64,000 nt of DNA, taken from assembly GCA_943840615.1 (NCBI GenBank), contig CALSVI010000001.1, positions 85,879 to 149,878 on the forward strand, written 5' to 3'. The notes below the pieces were generated by a model. The model made no database searches, was not told the DNA's origin, and worked only from the letters and a program-made list of their open reading frames with translations. The stretch is from an uncultured Luminiphilus sp. (GTDB lineage Bacteria; Pseudomonadota; Gammaproteobacteria; Pseudomonadales; Halieaceae). A program made the translations under genes and the position numbers. Positions 45,534 through 57,100 of the stretch are shown in pieces (position 1 is the first letter of the stretch; every line of letters starts with the position of its first letter).

Positions 45534-46889
45534 ATGCTGGATACGTTGCAAACTATTGTTGTTGCCCTGGTGACCTTCACCATTGTGGTGGCAATACATG
45601 AGTATGGACACTTCTGGATGGCCCGTCGGGCAGGCGTCAAAGTGCTGCGGTTTTCGATTGGCTTTGGGCGACCCTTAGTGCGTTGGCAGGGAAGCGACGA
45701 GACCGAATATGTGATCGCGGCAATTCCTCTGGGGGGCTACGTCCGTATGGCGGATGAGCGAGATGCGGAGATCGCCTCTGAGGACTTGCCGAGGGCGTTT
45801 AACCGTCAGGGGGTGAGCAAGCGGATTGCGATTGCCGCAGCCGGGCCAATGGCTAATTTTCTGCTGGCCATTTTGGTGCTGTGGGGCCTTTTTCTGCGTG
45901 GTGAAGTGGGTGTGGTGCCAGAGATTGATGTTGTGGTCCCGGGATCTCTCGCCGAGCAGGCGAGGCTCGAGTCAGGGCAAGAGATTCTGGCTATCGATGA
46001 TCGCGCGACGCCTACAGTGGCGGCGGTTAATTTTGCGTTGCTCGAGCGTCTTGGTGATTCAGGCACGTTGAAGGTCGCGGCACGCGGTTCAGATTCTGAT
46101 GTCGTCGTTGAATCGACCGTCCCTATCTATCAATGGTTGAAAGGACAGGAAGAGCCCAATCTATTGGCCGCTCTGGGGGTCACCATCCAAACACCGCCAG
46201 TACTGCCAATCGTTGGAGGATTGAGCGAGGGAGGCGCGGCGATGCGGGCGGGATTCCAGGCAGGCGACCTGATTCTTGCGGCGAATGGCGAAGCGGTGCC
46301 TTTGTGGATGGATTGGGTGACCTACGTCCGCGCCCGACCCGAACAAACAATGGAGGTGCTGATTGAGCGCAATAACGTCCGCCAGTCGCTGAGCGTCAGG
46401 CCCTCGGGTATCGTCTCGGAGGGTGAGCGGATCGGTTCGGTGGGTATGTCTGTGGAGTTGCCAGTGATACCCGAAGCCCAACAACGGCGATTTGATCGCG
46501 GGCCAATCGAGGCGCTGGGCGCCTCGGTGAGTCGAACCATTGACTTGGTCGGATTCACGTTTAAGTCTATTGGCAGAATGTTACAGGGGTTAATTTCCCC
46601 CAGTAATTTGTCCGGTCCGATCACCATTGCACAGGTTGCTGCGTCGACTGCGGAAGCGGGCTGGGTGGCATGGCTGGGCTTTCTGGCTTTGCTCAGTGTC
46701 TCGCTTGGGGCGCTCAATCTGCTGCCGATTCCCGTCCTCGATGGCGGTCACCTGGTGTTTTATGGATTTGAGGCCGTTCTGGGTAAACCCTTACCGGAGC
46801 GGGTACAAATGGCGGGTTACCAGGTGGGCATGGTTTTGGTGCTGAGCATCATGGTGTTTGCACTGTATAATGATGTCTCAAAATTCTGA
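45534..46889 (+). CDS. rseP: Site-2 protease RseP
   Basis: A 451-residue intramembrane zinc protease. HEYGH at residues 22-26 holds the catalytic site, the third zinc ligand is in PIPVLDGGHL, and two PDZ domains lie between. It cleaves the anti-sigma factor RseA in the sigma-E envelope stress response, fitting its place before bamA. Confidence 0.96.
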   Translation: MLDTLQTIVVALVTFTIVVAIHEYGHFWMARRAGVKVLRFSIGFGRPLVRWQGSDETEYVIAAIPLGGYVRMADERDAEIASEDLPRAFNRQGVSKRIAIAAAGPMANFLLAILVLWGLFLRGEVGVVPEIDVVVPGSLAEQARLESGQEILAIDDRATPTVAAVNFALLERLGDSGTLKVAARGSDSDVVVESTVPIYQWLKGQEEPNLLAALGVTIQTPPVLPIVGGLSEGGAAMRAGFQAGDLILAANGEAVPLWMDWVTYVRARPEQTMEVLIERNNVRQSLSVRPSGIVSEGERIGSVGMSVELPVIPEAQQRRFDRGPIEALGASVSRTIDLVGFTFKSIGRMLQGLISPSNLSGPITIAQVAASTAEAGWVAWLGFLALLSVSLGALNLLPIPVLDGGHLVFYGFEAVLGKPLPERVQMAGYQVGMVLVLSIMVFALYNDVSKF

Positions 46890-47002
46890 CTACGCTGGAT
46901 GATGGGCTGTCACACTCCCGCTAAAGGGCCACAGTGGTTCTCTACTTCCTCTGATGGCGATACTGGCGGGGCCCGGCGACCCTATTGCGACGAAAAGGCA
47001 CT

Positions 47003-49630
47003 ATGCGGTTAACACACTTTAACAGCCAGCGAGGCACTCGCCTCGGGGCCCTCGTCATGCTGCTGGCCTGTCTGGGTCAGTGGTCGCCGACGGTCGCACA
47101 GACCGAACCTTTTGTGATTCAGGATATTCGCGTGGAGGGCTTGCAGCGCATCTCTCCCGGCAGCGTGTTTGCAGCGCTTCCGGTAGGGGTGGGCGATACG
47201 CTCGATACTTATGCCTCACGCGCTGCGGCCAAGAGCCTCTTTGCATCGGGCAACTTTGACGATATCTCGATAGCCCGCGATGGCGGTGTGCTGGTTGTTG
47301 TGGTGGCCGAGCGGCCCAGCATCAGCGAAATCACGATTGACGGTAACAAGGCGATTGAAACCGAAGCATTGCTGGATGGGTTAAAGGGTGCTGGCTTATC
47401 GGTAGGGCAAGTATTCCAGCGCTCGACCCTGGAGGGGATGCAGCTCGAATTACAGCGCCAGTACGTGCTTCAAGGGCGCTACGACGCCACGATTGACTCC
47501 GAAGTAATCGCTGAGCCGCGCAACCGAGTGTCGATTGCCATCGAGGTGAATGAGGGAACTGTCGCCACGATTCAGCACATCAATGTGGTGGGTAACTCCA
47601 TATTTTCTGATGACGATCTGATCGATCTTTTTGAGCTCAAGACGGGAGGGTGGTTCTCGTTCTTCACCAGCGATAACAAGTACTCCAAAGAAAAGCTGAC
47701 ATCAGACCTGGAAACCCTGTCTTCTTATTACCTAGATCGCGGTTATCTGTTATTTACGATTGATTCCACTCAGGTGGCGGTCTCTCCCAACAAGGAGGAG
47801 GTCTACATCACCGCCAACGTCACTGAAGGGCAGAAGTTCACTGTCAGCGAGGTCGGTTTGAGCGGTGACCTGGTGCTGCCCGAGGAGGATCTGAGTCGCT
47901 TTCTCATTGTTCAGCCAGAGCAAGTGTATTCCCAGCAGTTGGTCACGGCGACCGAAGACTACCTGACACGGCGCTTGGGCAATGAGGGCTACAACTTTGC
48001 CACCGTCACGGGCATGCCAGAGATCGATGAAGATAACAGCACCGTGGTGATGAAGTTCTTCATTGATCCCGGCAAGCGAACCTATGTTCGCCGAATCAAT
48101 TTTGCGGGCAACATGACCACTATGGACGACGTGCTGCGCCGGGAAATGCGGCAGATGGAGTCGGCCCCCGCCTCCTCAGCAGCCATTGAACAGTCTCGTA
48201 TTCGCCTTGAGCGCCTCGGCTTTTTCAAGACTGCGGCAGTGGAAACCACTGAGGTCCCCGGCTCCGATGATCTAATCGACGTAGATTTCAGCGTCGAAGA
48301 GCAATCATTCGGCTCGATCGGTGGCAGCCTGGGTTATGCGCAGGATGCGGGCCTGATCCTCGGTCTCAACCTGCAGCAGAATAATTTTCTTGGCACGGGT
48401 CGCAGGGTGGGTGTCTCACTCAACTCTTCCCGTTATCAGGACGTCATCAGTTTCAACTACACCAATCCGTATTTCACTGAAGACGGCGTCAGCCGGGGCT
48501 TCGGAATTTTTTACCGTAAAACAGACCTGTCAAAAATTAATGTGGCAAGTTACACCACGGACACCTGGGGCGGCAGCATGAATTTCGGTTACCCCATCAG
48601 TGAGACCCAGCGACTCGGGTTTTCGCTTGGCGTGACGGATACCAAAATCACGTCAGGGCAATACGCAGTGCAGGAAATTGCCGCCAGCCCCCGATTGGCG
48701 CCCGATATTGAATATTGGTACTACTCGACGTTACAGCAGGACGGTACTTACGCTGCAGCTGAGGTGCTCGAGCCCATCGACACTATCCCGTTATCGGCGC
48801 TGTCGCCTCCCGAAAACGAAGGCTTCCTGGATCTAAATGGTGACCGATATCTCAATTGGAGCCTCACCGGCAGCTGGCTGCAATCCACACTGAACCGTGG
48901 ACAGCTGGCGACGCGCGGTGCGTCTCAGTCGCTGTCACTTGAGGTGGCGGTGCCGTTATCTGATCTGGAGTTTTATAAGCTGAACTATCGTGGCGAGGTG
49001 TATTTCCCGTTATTCGGCGACTTTACCCTGCACCTGCGTGGCGAAGTAGGGTACGGCGACGGCTACGGTGATACCACCGAATTGCCCTTTTATGAGCACT
49101 TCTTTGCCGGTGGATTTGGCTCTGTGAGGGGCTACGAATCGAATACGCTCGGCCCTCGCTCGACGCCTCCAGTCGTTTACAGCGCGAATACCGCGGTAAC
49201 CGCCATTGACGAAAATGGGCTCCCCACGCAGTTCGGGGGGGCTGATGGTCGCGGTTATGGCTACACGGTGGACCCAACCAGCGGGAAAATTCCGGTTCAG
49301 CAGTTCTATAACGAACCTGATCCTTTTGGCGGTAATGTACTGATTGAAGGGAGTGCAGAGGTGCTGTTCCCCATGCCCTTTATTAAAGATAGAAGCTCGC
49401 TACGATCCGCCTTATTTATCGATGTGGGTAATGTTTTCAATACAAATTGCCGTGAAAATCAGGTGAATTGTTTTGGTATCGACGCAGGGGAATTACGTTA
49501 CTCTGTCGGCATCGGCGTGACATGGCTATCGGGTTTCGGGCCGCTGACTTTCAGTCTGGCCAAGCCCCTGAATGCCAGTCCAATTGATGAAAGGGAAGTC
49601 TTCCAGTTCACGCTGGGAAGGGGCTTCTGA
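47003..49630 (+). CDS. bamA: Outer-membrane protein assembly factor BamA
   Basis: An 875-residue Omp85 protein with a signal peptide (cleavage near TVAQTE), five POTRA domains (first beginning FVIQDIRVEGLQRI) and a C-terminal barrel ending in phenylalanine (QFTLGRGF). The barrel's VRGYE loop-6 motif appears in FGSVRGYESN. It inserts outer-membrane barrels such as the DUF1302 protein here. ATG 47003 follows AAAAGGCACT; the ORF upstream is not supported. Confidence 0.97.
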   Translation: MRLTHFNSQRGTRLGALVMLLACLGQWSPTVAQTEPFVIQDIRVEGLQRISPGSVFAALPVGVGDTLDTYASRAAAKSLFASGNFDDISIARDGGVLVVVVAERPSISEITIDGNKAIETEALLDGLKGAGLSVGQVFQRSTLEGMQLELQRQYVLQGRYDATIDSEVIAEPRNRVSIAIEVNEGTVATIQHINVVGNSIFSDDDLIDLFELKTGGWFSFFTSDNKYSKEKLTSDLETLSSYYLDRGYLLFTIDSTQVAVSPNKEEVYITANVTEGQKFTVSEVGLSGDLVLPEEDLSRFLIVQPEQVYSQQLVTATEDYLTRRLGNEGYNFATVTGMPEIDEDNSTVVMKFFIDPGKRTYVRRINFAGNMTTMDDVLRREMRQMESAPASSAAIEQSRIRLERLGFFKTAAVETTEVPGSDDLIDVDFSVEEQSFGSIGGSLGYAQDAGLILGLNLQQNNFLGTGRRVGVSLNSSRYQDVISFNYTNPYFTEDGVSRGFGIFYRKTDLSKINVASYTTDTWGGSMNFGYPISETQRLGFSLGVTDTKITSGQYAVQEIAASPRLAPDIEYWYYSTLQQDGTYAAAEVLEPIDTIPLSALSPPENEGFLDLNGDRYLNWSLTGSWLQSTLNRGQLATRGASQSLSLEVAVPLSDLEFYKLNYRGEVYFPLFGDFTLHLRGEVGYGDGYGDTTELPFYEHFFAGGFGSVRGYESNTLGPRSTPPVVYSANTAVTAIDENGLPTQFGGADGRGYGYTVDPTSGKIPVQQFYNEPDPFGGNVLIEGSAEVLFPMPFIKDRSSLRSALFIDVGNVFNTNCRENQVNCFGIDAGELRYSVGIGVTWLSGFGPLTFSLAKPLNASPIDEREVFQFTLGRGF

Positions 49631-49655
49631 CATGACAAAAAATGGAGATTGTTCA

Positions 49656-50171
49656 ATGAACGCACGTGTGTGGCTGGCAGGCCTACTGATGGTCGTTTTG
49701 CCGTCAATTGCTTCGGCGCAGGGCCGAATCGCTGTAGTGAATCTCGAGCAGGCGATTCTGCAAACTGATGTGGCGCAGCAGCGGCTTCAGGAGTTTGAGG
49801 AAAACGAGGACTTCGCCTCTGACAAGTCGCAGTTTGACGGGTTGCGTGCCGAGCTGGATCAGCTGGTCAAGGATTTTCAGCGCGATCAGGCAGCGATGAG
49901 TGAAGAAGATCAGGTTGCAGCGCGCCAGAAGATGGCCAGCAAACAGTCGGATCTTGAATACGTTGCGAAGAAATTACAGACACTCCAGACGCAAAATGCG
50001 CAGCGCGTCATGCAGGAGCTGGCACCACAGGCGCAAGAAGTACTGCGCGAGATCATCGAAACCGAGCAGATTGGCCTTTTGCTGCAGCAGCAGGCGGTCA
50101 TTCACGCCGATCTGGGCTACAACATTACGGCGAAAGTATCGGACAAGATGAATCAATTAGGCACGGAGTAA
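49656..50171 (+). CDS. skp: Periplasmic chaperone Skp/OmpH
   Basis: A 171-residue periplasmic trimeric chaperone escorting unfolded outer-membrane proteins. A signal peptide ends at ASAQG, followed by IAVVNLEQAIL and a long coiled-coil (about residues 45-110). ATG 49656 has GGAGA seven bases upstream and gives the better signal peptide; ATG 49632 is the alternative. Confidence 0.94.
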   Translation: MNARVWLAGLLMVVLPSIASAQGRIAVVNLEQAILQTDVAQQRLQEFEENEDFASDKSQFDGLRAELDQLVKDFQRDQAAMSEEDQVAARQKMASKQSDLEYVAKKLQTLQTQNAQRVMQELAPQAQEVLREIIETEQIGLLLQQQAVIHADLGYNITAKVSDKMNQLGTE

Positions 50172-50176
50172 GCACT

Positions 50177-51214
50177 ATGCCGTCCCTCGGGGAGCTCGCG
50201 ACCTTACTGGAGCTTGAGCTTCGCGGGGACGCGGCGCGCCCGATCCAGCGGTTGGCGACTTTGGATGCCGCCACCGCTGATGACCTCAGCTTCGTTTCCG
50301 AAAAAAAACATCTGAGCAAACTTTCCGATACTCGGGCGGGAGCAGTGATTTTGCACCCGGAATGGACAGACCATTGGTCGGGCTGCGCTTTGCTGAGCAA
50401 TACGCCTTACGTTGCTTTTGCGCGAGCAACCCGGATCTTTGACAACCACCCTCAGGCCAGTGAAAGGGTTCATGAGGCGGCTGTTGTGTCGGATGATGCC
50501 CGGTTGGGTAAGCAAGTGACGATTGATGCCGGCGCCTGTGTCGAGGCTGATGTGGCACTGGGCGATCGGGTCTGGATTGGTGCTGGGGCCTATGTCGGAC
50601 AAGGGGCTCAGATTGGCGCCGATACGGTTATCAAGCCCGGTGCGGTGATTTGCCATGCGGTCCAAATTGGCGAGCGGTGCACGATTCACCCGAATAGCAC
50701 GATTGGAGCAGATGGCTTTGGTTTTGCGCCCACTGCGGACGGATGGGTAAAGATTGAGCAACTCGCCACGGTCATCATCGGCAATGATGTGGAGATTGGC
50801 TCCAATTCGACTATCGACCGTGGCGCGCTGGAAGATACCGTCGTCGAGGATGGTGCGATTATCGACAACCTAGTGCAAGTAGGGCACGGGGCGCGGGTTG
50901 GCAGCCAGACTGCGATTGCGGCTCAGGCGGGTATTTCTGGCAGTACCCAAATAGGTGCTCGTTGCGTGATTGCCGGGCAAGCGGGCATGGCGGGGCATCT
51001 TACTGTTGCCGATGACGTGCATATTGGAGGGCAGGGCAGGGTCGCCAGCTCGGTCACTGAGCCAGGGCACTATTCTTCCGGCACGCCTATTCAACCTCTG
51101 CGGGCTTGGCTCAGGAGTGCCTCTCGCTTCACCCAGCTGGATCAAATGGCACGTCGTATTGCCCAGTTGGAAAAGGCTGCCGGTCTTGAGCAGAAAGAGG
51201 ATAACAACGCGTGA
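50177..51214 (+). CDS. lpxD: UDP-3-O-acylglucosamine N-acyltransferase
   Basis: A 345-residue lipid A enzyme with an N-terminal uridine-binding domain and a beta-helix of hexapeptide repeats (for example [20 protein letters not shown]). Catalytic histidine is in [13 protein letters not shown]. Its stop overlaps the fabZ GTG. Confidence 0.96.
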   Translation: MPSLGELATLLELELRGDAARPIQRLATLDAATADDLSFVSEKKHLSKLSDTRAGAVILHPEWTDHWSGCALLSNTPYVAFARATRIFDNHPQASERVHEAAVVSDDARLGKQVTIDAGACVEADVALGDRVWIGAGAYVGQGAQIGADTVIKPGAVICHAVQIGERCTIHPNSTIGADGFGFAPTADGWVKIEQLATVIIGNDVEIGSNSTIDRGALEDTVVEDGAIIDNLVQVGHGARVGSQTAIAAQAGISGSTQIGARCVIAGQAGMAGHLTVADDVHIGGQGRVASSVTEPGHYSSGTPIQPLRAWLRSASRFTQLDQMARRIAQLEKAAGLEQKEDNNA

Positions 51215-51645
51215 CACTCGACATTGAAGAAATTCGTAACCGACTTCCTCACCGGTACCCTTTTTTACTCGTTGACCGGGTGGTCTCGGTGATACCTGGA
51301 GAGCGCATTGAGGCCTATAAAAACCTGAGTATTAATGAGCCTTTTTTTGATGGGCACTTCCCCGGTATGCCGGTTTTTCCGGGTGTACTCCTGCTTGAGG
51401 CCATGGCTCAGGCGGCCGGCATTCTCGGCTTTGTGACGATGGATACGACGCCGGCCGATGGAGCGATATATTATTTTGTCGGTGCCGATGGCTTACGCTT
51501 CAAACGGCCTTGCGTCCCGGGTGACCGCGTCATGCTGTATGCCAATATCGTGAGCGAGCGGCGGGGCGTATGGAAGTTCGAGGTGGAGTCGCGGGTTGAT
51601 GATGAGCTTGCGGCCTCGGGCACTATTTTGTGCGCCAATCGTTGA
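51211..51645 (+). CDS. fabZ: 3-hydroxyacyl-ACP dehydratase FabZ
   Basis: A 144-residue hot-dog-fold dehydratase of fatty acid synthesis. It has [11 protein letters not shown] and the catalytic-histidine segment [16 protein letters not shown]. It starts at GTG 51211 overlapping the lpxD stop. Co-location with lpx genes balances fatty acid and lipid A supply. Confidence 0.96.
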   Translation: MTLDIEEIRNRLPHRYPFLLVDRVVSVIPGERIEAYKNLSINEPFFDGHFPGMPVFPGVLLLEAMAQAAGILGFVTMDTTPADGAIYYFVGADGLRFKRPCVPGDRVMLYANIVSERRGVWKFEVESRVDDELAASGTILCANR

Positions 51646-51648
51646 TCC

Positions 51649-52419
51649 GTGATCCACGAGTCCGCCATTATCGACCCGACCGCGCGTCTCCATGAGTCAG
51701 TGGTGGTGGGGCCCTGGACGACCGTAGGGCCGGGCGTTGACATTGGTGAAGGGACAAAAATCGAATCCCATGTGGTGATCAAGGGGCCGACACGTATCGG
51801 CGCTCGAAACCACATTTATCAGTTTTCCACGATCGGTGAGGCGACGCCGGATCTGAAATATCGCGATGAGCCGACGGAGCTCCATATCGGCGACGATAAC
51901 GTCATTCGAGAGAACGTGACCATTCACCGGGGAACGGTGCAGGATCGATCACTCACCGAGGTTGGCCATCGTAATCTCATCATGGCGTACGCCCATATTG
52001 GGCACGACAGTGTTGTTGGCAACGACACCATTTTGGTCAACAACACCGCTCTCGCAGGTCATGTCGAGGTGGGCGATTGGGCCATCCTCTCCGGGTACAC
52101 GCTCGTGCATCAGTTTTGTAAAATTGGCACCCACAGTTTTAGCGGTATGGGTACGTCGATTGGTAAGGATGTCCCTGCGTTTATCACGGTGGCAGGGAGT
52201 CCCGCTGAGGCCAAAACGATTAATGCGGAGGGATTACGGCGGCGTGGGTTCGACAGCGCGGAAATCTCCGAGCTACGCCGCGCTTTCAAGATTCTTTATC
52301 GACAGGGGCTGACGCTTGATGCTGCTCTGGAGCGACTCCAGAGTATGGTGGAAGAAACCCCCAGCGTTCAGACGTTGATCGACTCACTCGGGCAATCTCA
52401 GCGGGGCATCGTTCGTTAG
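51649..52419 (+). CDS. lpxA: UDP-N-acetylglucosamine acyltransferase
   Basis: A 256-residue first enzyme of lipid A synthesis with hexapeptide-repeat helix and MAYAHIGHDSVVGN, which includes the catalytic histidine. It starts at GTG 51649. The stop overlaps the lpxB GTG. Confidence 0.96.
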   Translation: MIHESAIIDPTARLHESVVVGPWTTVGPGVDIGEGTKIESHVVIKGPTRIGARNHIYQFSTIGEATPDLKYRDEPTELHIGDDNVIRENVTIHRGTVQDRSLTEVGHRNLIMAYAHIGHDSVVGNDTILVNNTALAGHVEVGDWAILSGYTLVHQFCKIGTHSFSGMGTSIGKDVPAFITVAGSPAEAKTINAEGLRRRGFDSAEISELRRAFKILYRQGLTLDAALERLQSMVEETPSVQTLIDSLGQSQRGIVR

Positions 52420-53555
52420 TGGCAGCGGAGAGGCTGCGTCTGGGAATATGTGCGGGTGAACCCTCCGGCGACATTCTGGCGGGCTCTGTTGTAAGGGCGT
52501 GGCGGGATCGTGGTGCCGCACTCGATATCACCGGCATTGGCGGGGACCAAACAGAGGCGCTCGGCCTTGAGTCAATCTGCCCCATGGAGCGCTTATCGGT
52601 GATGGGCTTGGTCGAGCCCCTCAGGCGCTTGCCTGAGTTGCTGGGCATAAGGCGCCAGTTAATCATGGAGCAGCTTTCCGCTCCGCCGCAGTTGTTCATG
52701 GGAATCGACAGTCCGGACTTTAATCTACCGGTAGAGCGTCGATTGCGCGCTCAGGGCATTCCTACCGCACATCTCGTGAGTCCTTCTGTCTGGGCGTGGC
52801 GGCAGGGCCGTATCCGCGGCATCGGCAAATCGGTCGACAAGATGCTGTGTTTGCTGCCCTTCGAAGTCGATATATATCAGCAAGCCGGCATTGATGCGGT
52901 CTGCGTCGGTCATCCGCTGGTTGATGATCTGCAACAGCTCCCCGTGGCGGATAGTCTCCGGCGTGAGCTGGGGTTATCCGGTGAACAGACGTTGCTTGCA
53001 GTGCTCCCGGGTAGTCGGGAGGCAGAGATACGCCACCTCATGCCGGTATTTGTGGCGGCGATGTCACAACTCCAAGATCGTCATTCGGACCTGCACTTTG
53101 TGATGCCAGCGGCCAATCCTAGTCGTTATCGGCAGATTCAGTCGTACCTCGAGCGCACCGATCTGCCTGTTAGCCTGATTCAAGGTCAGGGGCGAGAGGT
53201 GATGCATCTCAGTGACGCCATCCTCATTGCCTCGGGCACCGCTACTTTAGAAGCCATGCTGTTGCGCAAGCCGATGGTCATCGGCTATCGCATGGCGGCA
53301 CTGTCCTGGGCGGTCCTGTCGCGGATGGTGAAATCTTCATATGTGGGTCTGCCCAATATTCTTGCGGGTCACGAAGTCGCTCCGGAGCTTTTACAGGATG
53401 AGGCAACGCCCTCGCGTCTTGCCGATGCCGTATCGCAGATGCTGGAGGGCGGTGGTGACTCGCAGGTCGCTCGATATAACGAATTGGCGGGTCTGATCGG
53501 CGGTAATTTCGCAAACCGAAGCATCGACGCCCTCATGCCCCTAATAAAGCGTTAA
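52419..53555 (+). CDS. lpxB: Lipid A disaccharide synthase
   Basis: A 378-residue glycosyltransferase with [22 protein letters not shown] and the [12 protein letters not shown]-sugar segment. It starts at GTG 52419, overlapping lpxA, and its TAA overlaps the rnhB ATG. Confidence 0.96.
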   Translation: MAAERLRLGICAGEPSGDILAGSVVRAWRDRGAALDITGIGGDQTEALGLESICPMERLSVMGLVEPLRRLPELLGIRRQLIMEQLSAPPQLFMGIDSPDFNLPVERRLRAQGIPTAHLVSPSVWAWRQGRIRGIGKSVDKMLCLLPFEVDIYQQAGIDAVCVGHPLVDDLQQLPVADSLRRELGLSGEQTLLAVLPGSREAEIRHLMPVFVAAMSQLQDRHSDLHFVMPAANPSRYRQIQSYLERTDLPVSLIQGQGREVMHLSDAILIASGTATLEAMLLRKPMVIGYRMAALSWAVLSRMVKSSYVGLPNILAGHEVAPELLQDEATPSRLADAVSQMLEGGGDSQVARYNELAGLIGGNFANRSIDALMPLIKR

Positions 53556-54163
53556 TGAAGTCGGCAGACTTATTTCAGGACGCTGCGGGTCATCTCGTTG
53601 CGGGGGTCGACGAAGTCGGCAGGGGGCCTCTGGCGGGCGATGTGGTGGCTGCGGCGGTCATACTGAAGGACCCGCCGCCCGAGGGGGTAACAGACTCCAA
53701 AGCCTTATCAGCGAGTCGTCGGGAAACGCTGGCCGAAACGATTCGCTCGGAGGCGCTCTGTTGGGCATTGGGCCGGGCGACAGTGGCAGAAATCGATGAA
53801 TTGAACATTCTGCAGGCATCACTTCTGGCGATGCGCCGGGCCGTAGAGGGTCTTACCTTACGTCCCTCCTTGGTTTTGGTCGACGGTAATCGACTGCCAC
53901 GTTGGTCCTTTGAAGCACGTGCCATTGTGAAAGGCGATCAGACCGAACCGGCTATCGGTGCGGCATCCATTCTCGCTAAGGTCCAGCGCGATGGGGAGAT
54001 GCTGGCCCTGCATGAGCATTACCCCGGGTATGGCTTTGATCGCCATAAGGGATATCCGACCAAGGCACATATAACGGCACTGGAGACCCTTGGCGTCTCA
54101 CCCGTCCATCGACGGAGCTTTGGTCCCGTGAAACGCTTGCTGGCAGACCCCGAGGTGGGATAG
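53555..54163 (+). CDS. rnhB: Ribonuclease HII
   Basis: A 202-residue nuclease removing ribonucleotides from DNA. It has [12 protein letters not shown] (two metal-binding acidic residues), VDGNRLP and [13 protein letters not shown]. Coupled to lpxB by a TAATG overlap. Confidence 0.96.
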   Translation: MKSADLFQDAAGHLVAGVDEVGRGPLAGDVVAAAVILKDPPPEGVTDSKALSASRRETLAETIRSEALCWALGRATVAEIDELNILQASLLAMRRAVEGLTLRPSLVLVDGNRLPRWSFEARAIVKGDQTEPAIGAASILAKVQRDGEMLALHEHYPGYGFDRHKGYPTKAHITALETLGVSPVHRRSFGPVKRLLADPEVG

Positions 54164-54172
54164 CGTTCCGAC

Positions 54173-57100
54173 ATGACCTCGTTTGTTCACCTCCGACTCC
54201 ACACTGAATACTCATTAATCGATGGGTTGCTTCGTATTAGACCCTCCTTGAATCGCGTAGCAGAGCTCGGCATGCCGGCTGTGGCGATTACCGATCACCA
54301 CAATTTTTTCGGGCTCGTGAAGGCTTACAAGGCAGCGGCAGATCTCGGTATCAAGCTGATCGTGGGTGCGGATCTTCATGTTCTGGACCCTCTGGATGAA
54401 GATCGACACCACGAATTGTGCCTGCTGGCCCAAAACGAAACGGGCTATCGAAACCTCATGCTGTTGCTGTCGCGCTCATACCAGCAGGGTCAATATCTGG
54501 GTCGACCCAGAGTGCAGCAAGCATGGATCAGCGAGTACGCAGAGGGTGTGATTGCCCTGTCTGGCGGGCGTCAGGGAGATATTGGACAGGCGCTTTTAAA
54601 TGGCCGCGACGCCGACGCGCAAACCGCCTTGAAAAAATGGCAGGCGTGTTTCCCCGATCGCTTCTACCTTGAACTGCAGCGCACCGGTCGCGCGGGTGAG
54701 GAGGATTATTTGCATGCGGCGGTTGCGCTAGCCAGCGAGCATGCTTGTCCCGTGGTCGCGACAAACGATGTCAGGTTCCTTGCTCCAGACGAGTTCGAGG
54801 CGCACGAGGCGCGGGTGTGCATCGGCGATGGCAGAACTCTCGACGATCCTCGACGGTTGCGGGCCTATTCAGACCAGCAGTATCTCCGCTCTGCAAAAGA
54901 GATGGCCGAACTATTTTCGGACATCCCGGAAGCGCTAGAGAATTCGGTGGAAATCGCTCGCCGTTGCTCGGTTACCCTGACCTTGGGGCAGCCTTTTCTT
55001 CCCAATTATCCGGTGCCGCCCGCCGAGACAATTGAGGCGTATCTGAGTCGCCTCTCCTTCGAGGGGCTCCAAAAGCGTTTCCCGCAGTGGGGGGAGGAGC
55101 GGCTTGGACCTTATCGGGAGCGGCTCGAGTTCGAGCTCAATACTATTAATCAGATGGGCTTCCCGGGTTACTTTCTTGTCGTCATGGACTTCATCCGATG
55201 GGCCAAGGAGCAAGATATTCCTGTGGGCCCCGGACGGGGTTCGGGCGCAGGGTCATTGGTGGCGTATGCGCTGGGCATTACGGACCTCGATCCTATCGAA
55301 TATGACCTGCTGTTCGAGCGATTTCTGAATCCCGAGCGCGTCTCGATGCCCGATTTTGACGTCGACTTTTGTATGGAGCGCCGCGATGAAGTGATCGAGT
55401 ATGTGGCACAGACATATGGTCGGCAGGCCGTGTCCCAGATCATCACATTTGGCACGATGGCGGCTAAAGCGGTAGTGCGCGACGTGGCTCGAGTGCAGGG
55501 TAAGCCCTACGGACTGGCCGATCGCATGTCCAAGCTCATTCCGTTTGAAGTCGGCATGACGCTGTCGAAAGCGCTGGAGCAAGAAGAGCAACTGGTGCAG
55601 CTGCTCGAGGAGGACGGTTCGGCGCAGGAAATTTGGGATATGGCGGTGCAGTTGGAGGGCGTAACGCGCAATGCGGGCAAGCATGCCGGTGGCGTGGTCA
55701 TTGCGCCCAGTGAACTGACCGACTTTTCGCCTATTTACTGCGATGAAGACGGTGGCGGCGTGGTCACCCAGTACGACAAGAATGATGTTGAAGAGGCCGG
55801 GCTGGTCAAGTTCGATTTTCTGGGGTTGAGGACGCTGACAATTATTCAGTGGGCCATTCAAATGATCGATGCGCGCGCTGAATCACCGCTAGATATCGAC
55901 CATATCCCCCTCGACGATCCTGAGGTGTTCCGGCTGCTGCAAGGGGGCGACACGACGGCTGTCTTCCAGCTCGAAAGTCGCGGCATGAAAGAGCTGATAA
56001 AGAATTTGCGGCCTGACTGTTTTGAAGACATCGTGGCGCTGGTGGCTTTGTTTCGACCCGGGCCCCTTCAGTCTGGGATGGTCGAGAATTTCATTAGCCG
56101 CAAGCACGGCCGTGAGCCGATGGCCTATCCCGATGCCCAGTATCAGCATGAGCTGCTAAAGCCGATCCTCGAACCCACATACGGGATCATTCTGTATCAG
56201 GAGCAGGTGATGCAGATTGCGCAGGTATTGGCGGGGTATACCCTCGGCGGTGCGGACCTGTTGCGTCGTGCCATGGGTAAAAAGAAACCCGAAGAGATGG
56301 CGAAGCAGCGTAGCGTTTTCGAAGCGGGCGCAGCGGAGCAAGGTATCGACCCGACGTTGGCGATAAAGATTTTCGATCTGGTAGAAAAATTTGCGGGTTA
56401 CGGCTTTAACAAATCCCACTCGGCGGCCTACGCATTGGTGTCCTACCAAACGGCCTGGCTAAAAACCCATCATGCCGGAGAATTCATGGCCGCTGTCATG
56501 AGTTCTGAAATCGATAACACGGATAAACTGCTGACGTTTCGCGATGAAGCGAAGCGAATGGGTCTTACGGTTCAGCCACCCTCTATTCAGGCGGGGCAGT
56601 ATGCGTTTTCAGTCGACGATGAAGGCCAGATACGTTACGGGCTGGGCGCGATCAAAGGCTTGGGAGAGGGCCCGATCAGTAATGTGCTCAGCGCGAGAGA
56701 GGATAGCCCGTTTACCAGTCTGTTCGATCTTTGCGCGCGCACGGACCCCCGTAAAGTGAACCGCCGCGCGCTGGAGGCATTGATCAAAAGTGGTGCACTC
56801 GATGAGCTCGGGGTGGAGCGCTGGGTGCTGCTTGCGGCACTCGATGACGCGATTAAAGGCGCCGAACAGGTTGCTAGCAACACTGCGGCGGGCATTGATG
56901 ATTTGTTTGGCGAGGTCATTACCGCCAGCGATGCCTCGGATGATCTTTATCAGGAGCATCGGGGCGCGCGGGCCTGGTCTTTGACAGAGCTGTTGAATGC
57001 AGAAAAAGAGAGCCTGGGTAGTTTCCTGAGTGGCCATCCCATGGAAGCTTATGAGGCAGAGGTCAGAAAGTTTGCCCCGCGCCGGATTCGCGAGTTGCAG